NCBI GenBank assembly: GCA_031255915.1
Contig: JAIRRP010000061.1
Coordinates: 1 to 6,599, forward strand
DNA from: Puniceicoccales bacterium
Lineage (GTDB): Bacteria > Verrucomicrobiota > Verrucomicrobiia > Opitutales > JAIRLG01
Length of the DNA stretch: 6,599 nt
Direction: 5' to 3'
In this document: piece after piece, positions 5,626 to 6,599 of the stretch
How the letters are laid out: the number at the start of each line of letters is the position of its first letter
Numbering within the stretch: the first letter of the stretch is position 1
Position numbers and translations under genes: made by a program
Notes under the pieces: model-generated
Database searches by the model: none
The model's input: the letters and a program-made list of their open reading frames with translations, nothing else
Told to the model about the DNA's origin: nothing

Positions 5626-6343
5626 AACAAACGCCGATGATTGGGAAGGTATTTTACTCGTCCACAAACCGATCGGCATGACATCACATGATGTCGTGAC
5701 GCATTTGAGGCGCCATCTAGGGCTTAAAAAAATAGGGCATGCCGGTACTTTAGACCCGATGGCTTCCGGTTTGCTCATCATGTTGATCGGAAGGGCCACA
5801 AAGGCTTCACACTATTTTTCCAGTAAAGATAAGACTTATCAGGGAATTTTTCAATTGGGCATTACGACGGACACGCAGGATTCTGATGGACAGGTCATGG
5901 AAGAGAAGCCGGTTCCGGAGTTGTCGGAAGATGATTTAAAGAAACATATGGCACATTTTGTGGGAGACCAATACCAACTCCCCCCGATGTATTCCGCCAA
6001 AAAGATTCACGGGAAACCGCTCTATAAGATGGCGCGTAAAGGATTGGAAGTGGAACGGGAACGGCGATTTATCCATGTGTATGCTTTTGATTTACTCTCT
6101 TATCATTCGCCCATGGTGGAATTTCGCCTGACTTGTTCTAAGGGTACCTATGTGCGTACAGTGGCCCATGATGTGGGACAGCAATTGGGTTGCGGAGCCC
6201 ATCTAACACAATTATGCCGCATCCGCAGTGGTGAGTTTGATCTGGAGCGTGCACTACCATTGGAAAGTATTGAAAATATGTCCCTCGCTTCTATCAGTCG
6301 GCATCTTATCCCTCTTCGTGAAGCTGTGCCTTTATCTTTATAA
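5615..6343 (+). CDS. truB: tRNA pseudouridine(55) synthase TruB
   Basis: Converts U55 in the T loop of tRNAs to pseudouridine. The 242-residue product starts at ATG 5615, inside the end of nrnA, with GAAGAAGG at 5596-5603 as a likely ribosome binding site. A TTG at 5594 could add 7 residues but has no advantage. The catalytic aspartate is Asp47 in GHAGTLDPMASG (41-52), almost the position in E. coli TruB (Asp48). Other family segments follow: the PPMYSAKKIHGKPLYKMAR stretch and CSKGTYVRT with the following HDVG. It ends with a short TruB C-terminal region and lacks a PUA domain; E. coli TruB has about 314 residues, and short forms are common elsewhere. The stop overlaps the ribF start as TAATG, so coupling with both neighbours is expected. 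Confidence 0.96.
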   Translation: MRARTNADDWEGILLVHKPIGMTSHDVVTHLRRHLGLKKIGHAGTLDPMASGLLIMLIGRATKASHYFSSKDKTYQGIFQLGITTDTQDSDGQVMEEKPVPELSEDDLKKHMAHFVGDQYQLPPMYSAKKIHGKPLYKMARKGLEVERERRFIHVYAFDLLSYHSPMVEFRLTCSKGTYVRTVAHDVGQQLGCGAHLTQLCRIRSGEFDLERALPLESIENMSLASISRHLIPLREAVPLSL

Positions 6344-6599
6344 TGGAGATCATTTCGACGCAAGGAGATGGACTTTGCCCTCTGTCCTCATCTCGACCGG
6401 TCATCATCGCTATCGGCGTTTTTGATGGCGTGCATTTAGGGCATCAGCGCGTTATTCTTCATACCATCGAATGCGCTCGTTCTATCGGTGGTATCGCCGC
6501 CGTTTATACCTTTTCTCCTCATCCTACCTCCATTGTTGGGACAGCCAAGGCGCTCATTTTTCCTCTAGAAATTAAGTACAAACGCATAGCTGCATTGGG
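6343..6599 (+). CDS. ribF: Bifunctional riboflavin kinase / FAD synthetase, N-terminal part (runs off right edge)
   Basis: RibF phosphorylates riboflavin to FMN and adenylates FMN to FAD. Only the first 85 codons are in the window, all from the N-terminal FMN adenylyltransferase domain. GVFDGVHLGHQRVI (25-38) holds the nucleotidyltransferase HxGH motif (His31, His34), and TFSPHP (56-61) is the next conserved segment. The start ATG overlaps the truB stop by one base (TAATG) and no separate Shine-Dalgarno is visible, so translation probably depends on reinitiation after truB. The truB-ribF order is common in bacteria. The kinase domain lies beyond the window. Confidence 0.95.
   Translation, partial: MEIISTQGDGLCPLSSSRPVIIAIGVFDGVHLGHQRVILHTIECARSIGGIAAVYTFSPHPTSIVGTAKALIFPLEIKYKRIAAL

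Overview
The window looks like chromosomal DNA of a bacterium with roughly balanced base composition, most likely from the Verrucomicrobiota and perhaps the Opitutae. This rests on gene content recalled from family knowledge, not on a search: a nrnA-truB-ribF cluster, an NrnA whose first motif reads HxxxDGD, and a leftward hypothetical protein of a type I associate with that group. The phylum call is tentative. No phage genes and no complete transposase gene are visible.

Layout from left to right. (1) Positions 1-612, minus strand: the first 204 codons of a hypothetical protein running off the left edge. It has a polar, low-complexity N-terminus and a well-ordered C-terminal part. (2) Positions 749-833: a tRNA-Leu (anticodon GAG) with an encoded CCA end. 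(3) Positions 834-1200: a gene-free gap holding a large palindromic element (copy 1). (4) Positions 1201-2811: a NuoG-like iron-sulfur protein with three N-terminal cluster motifs but a shortened, divergent remainder; no other nuo gene is visible beside it. (5) Positions 2812-3378: a gap holding copy 2 of the palindromic element and a 143-bp MITE-like element flanked by TA. (6) Positions 3379-4308: a TalB-type transaldolase. (7) Positions 4309-4608: a gap with a decayed half copy of the element and a further divergent copy on the opposite strand. (8) Positions 4609-6599: nrnA, truB and the 5' part of ribF, overlapping by 11 nt and 1 nt, so almost certainly one translationally coupled operon.

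The metabolic genes are housekeeping: respiratory complex I, the pentose phosphate pathway, small-oligonucleotide turnover, tRNA pseudouridylation and flavin cofactor synthesis.

The most interesting content lies between the genes. Each of the three gene-free gaps downstream of tRNA-Leu, nuoG and tal carries a member of a palindromic repeat family that folds as a cloverleaf (four-way junction): a closing stem, one long arm, and two 6-bp hairpins with 3-nt loops. Copies 1 and 2 lie in the same orientation, but their long arm is inverted relative to the rest. The third intact member lies on the minus strand and keeps the architecture with compensatory base-pair changes. This looks like a mobile or structure-selected DNA repeat family that I do not recognise from any described class.
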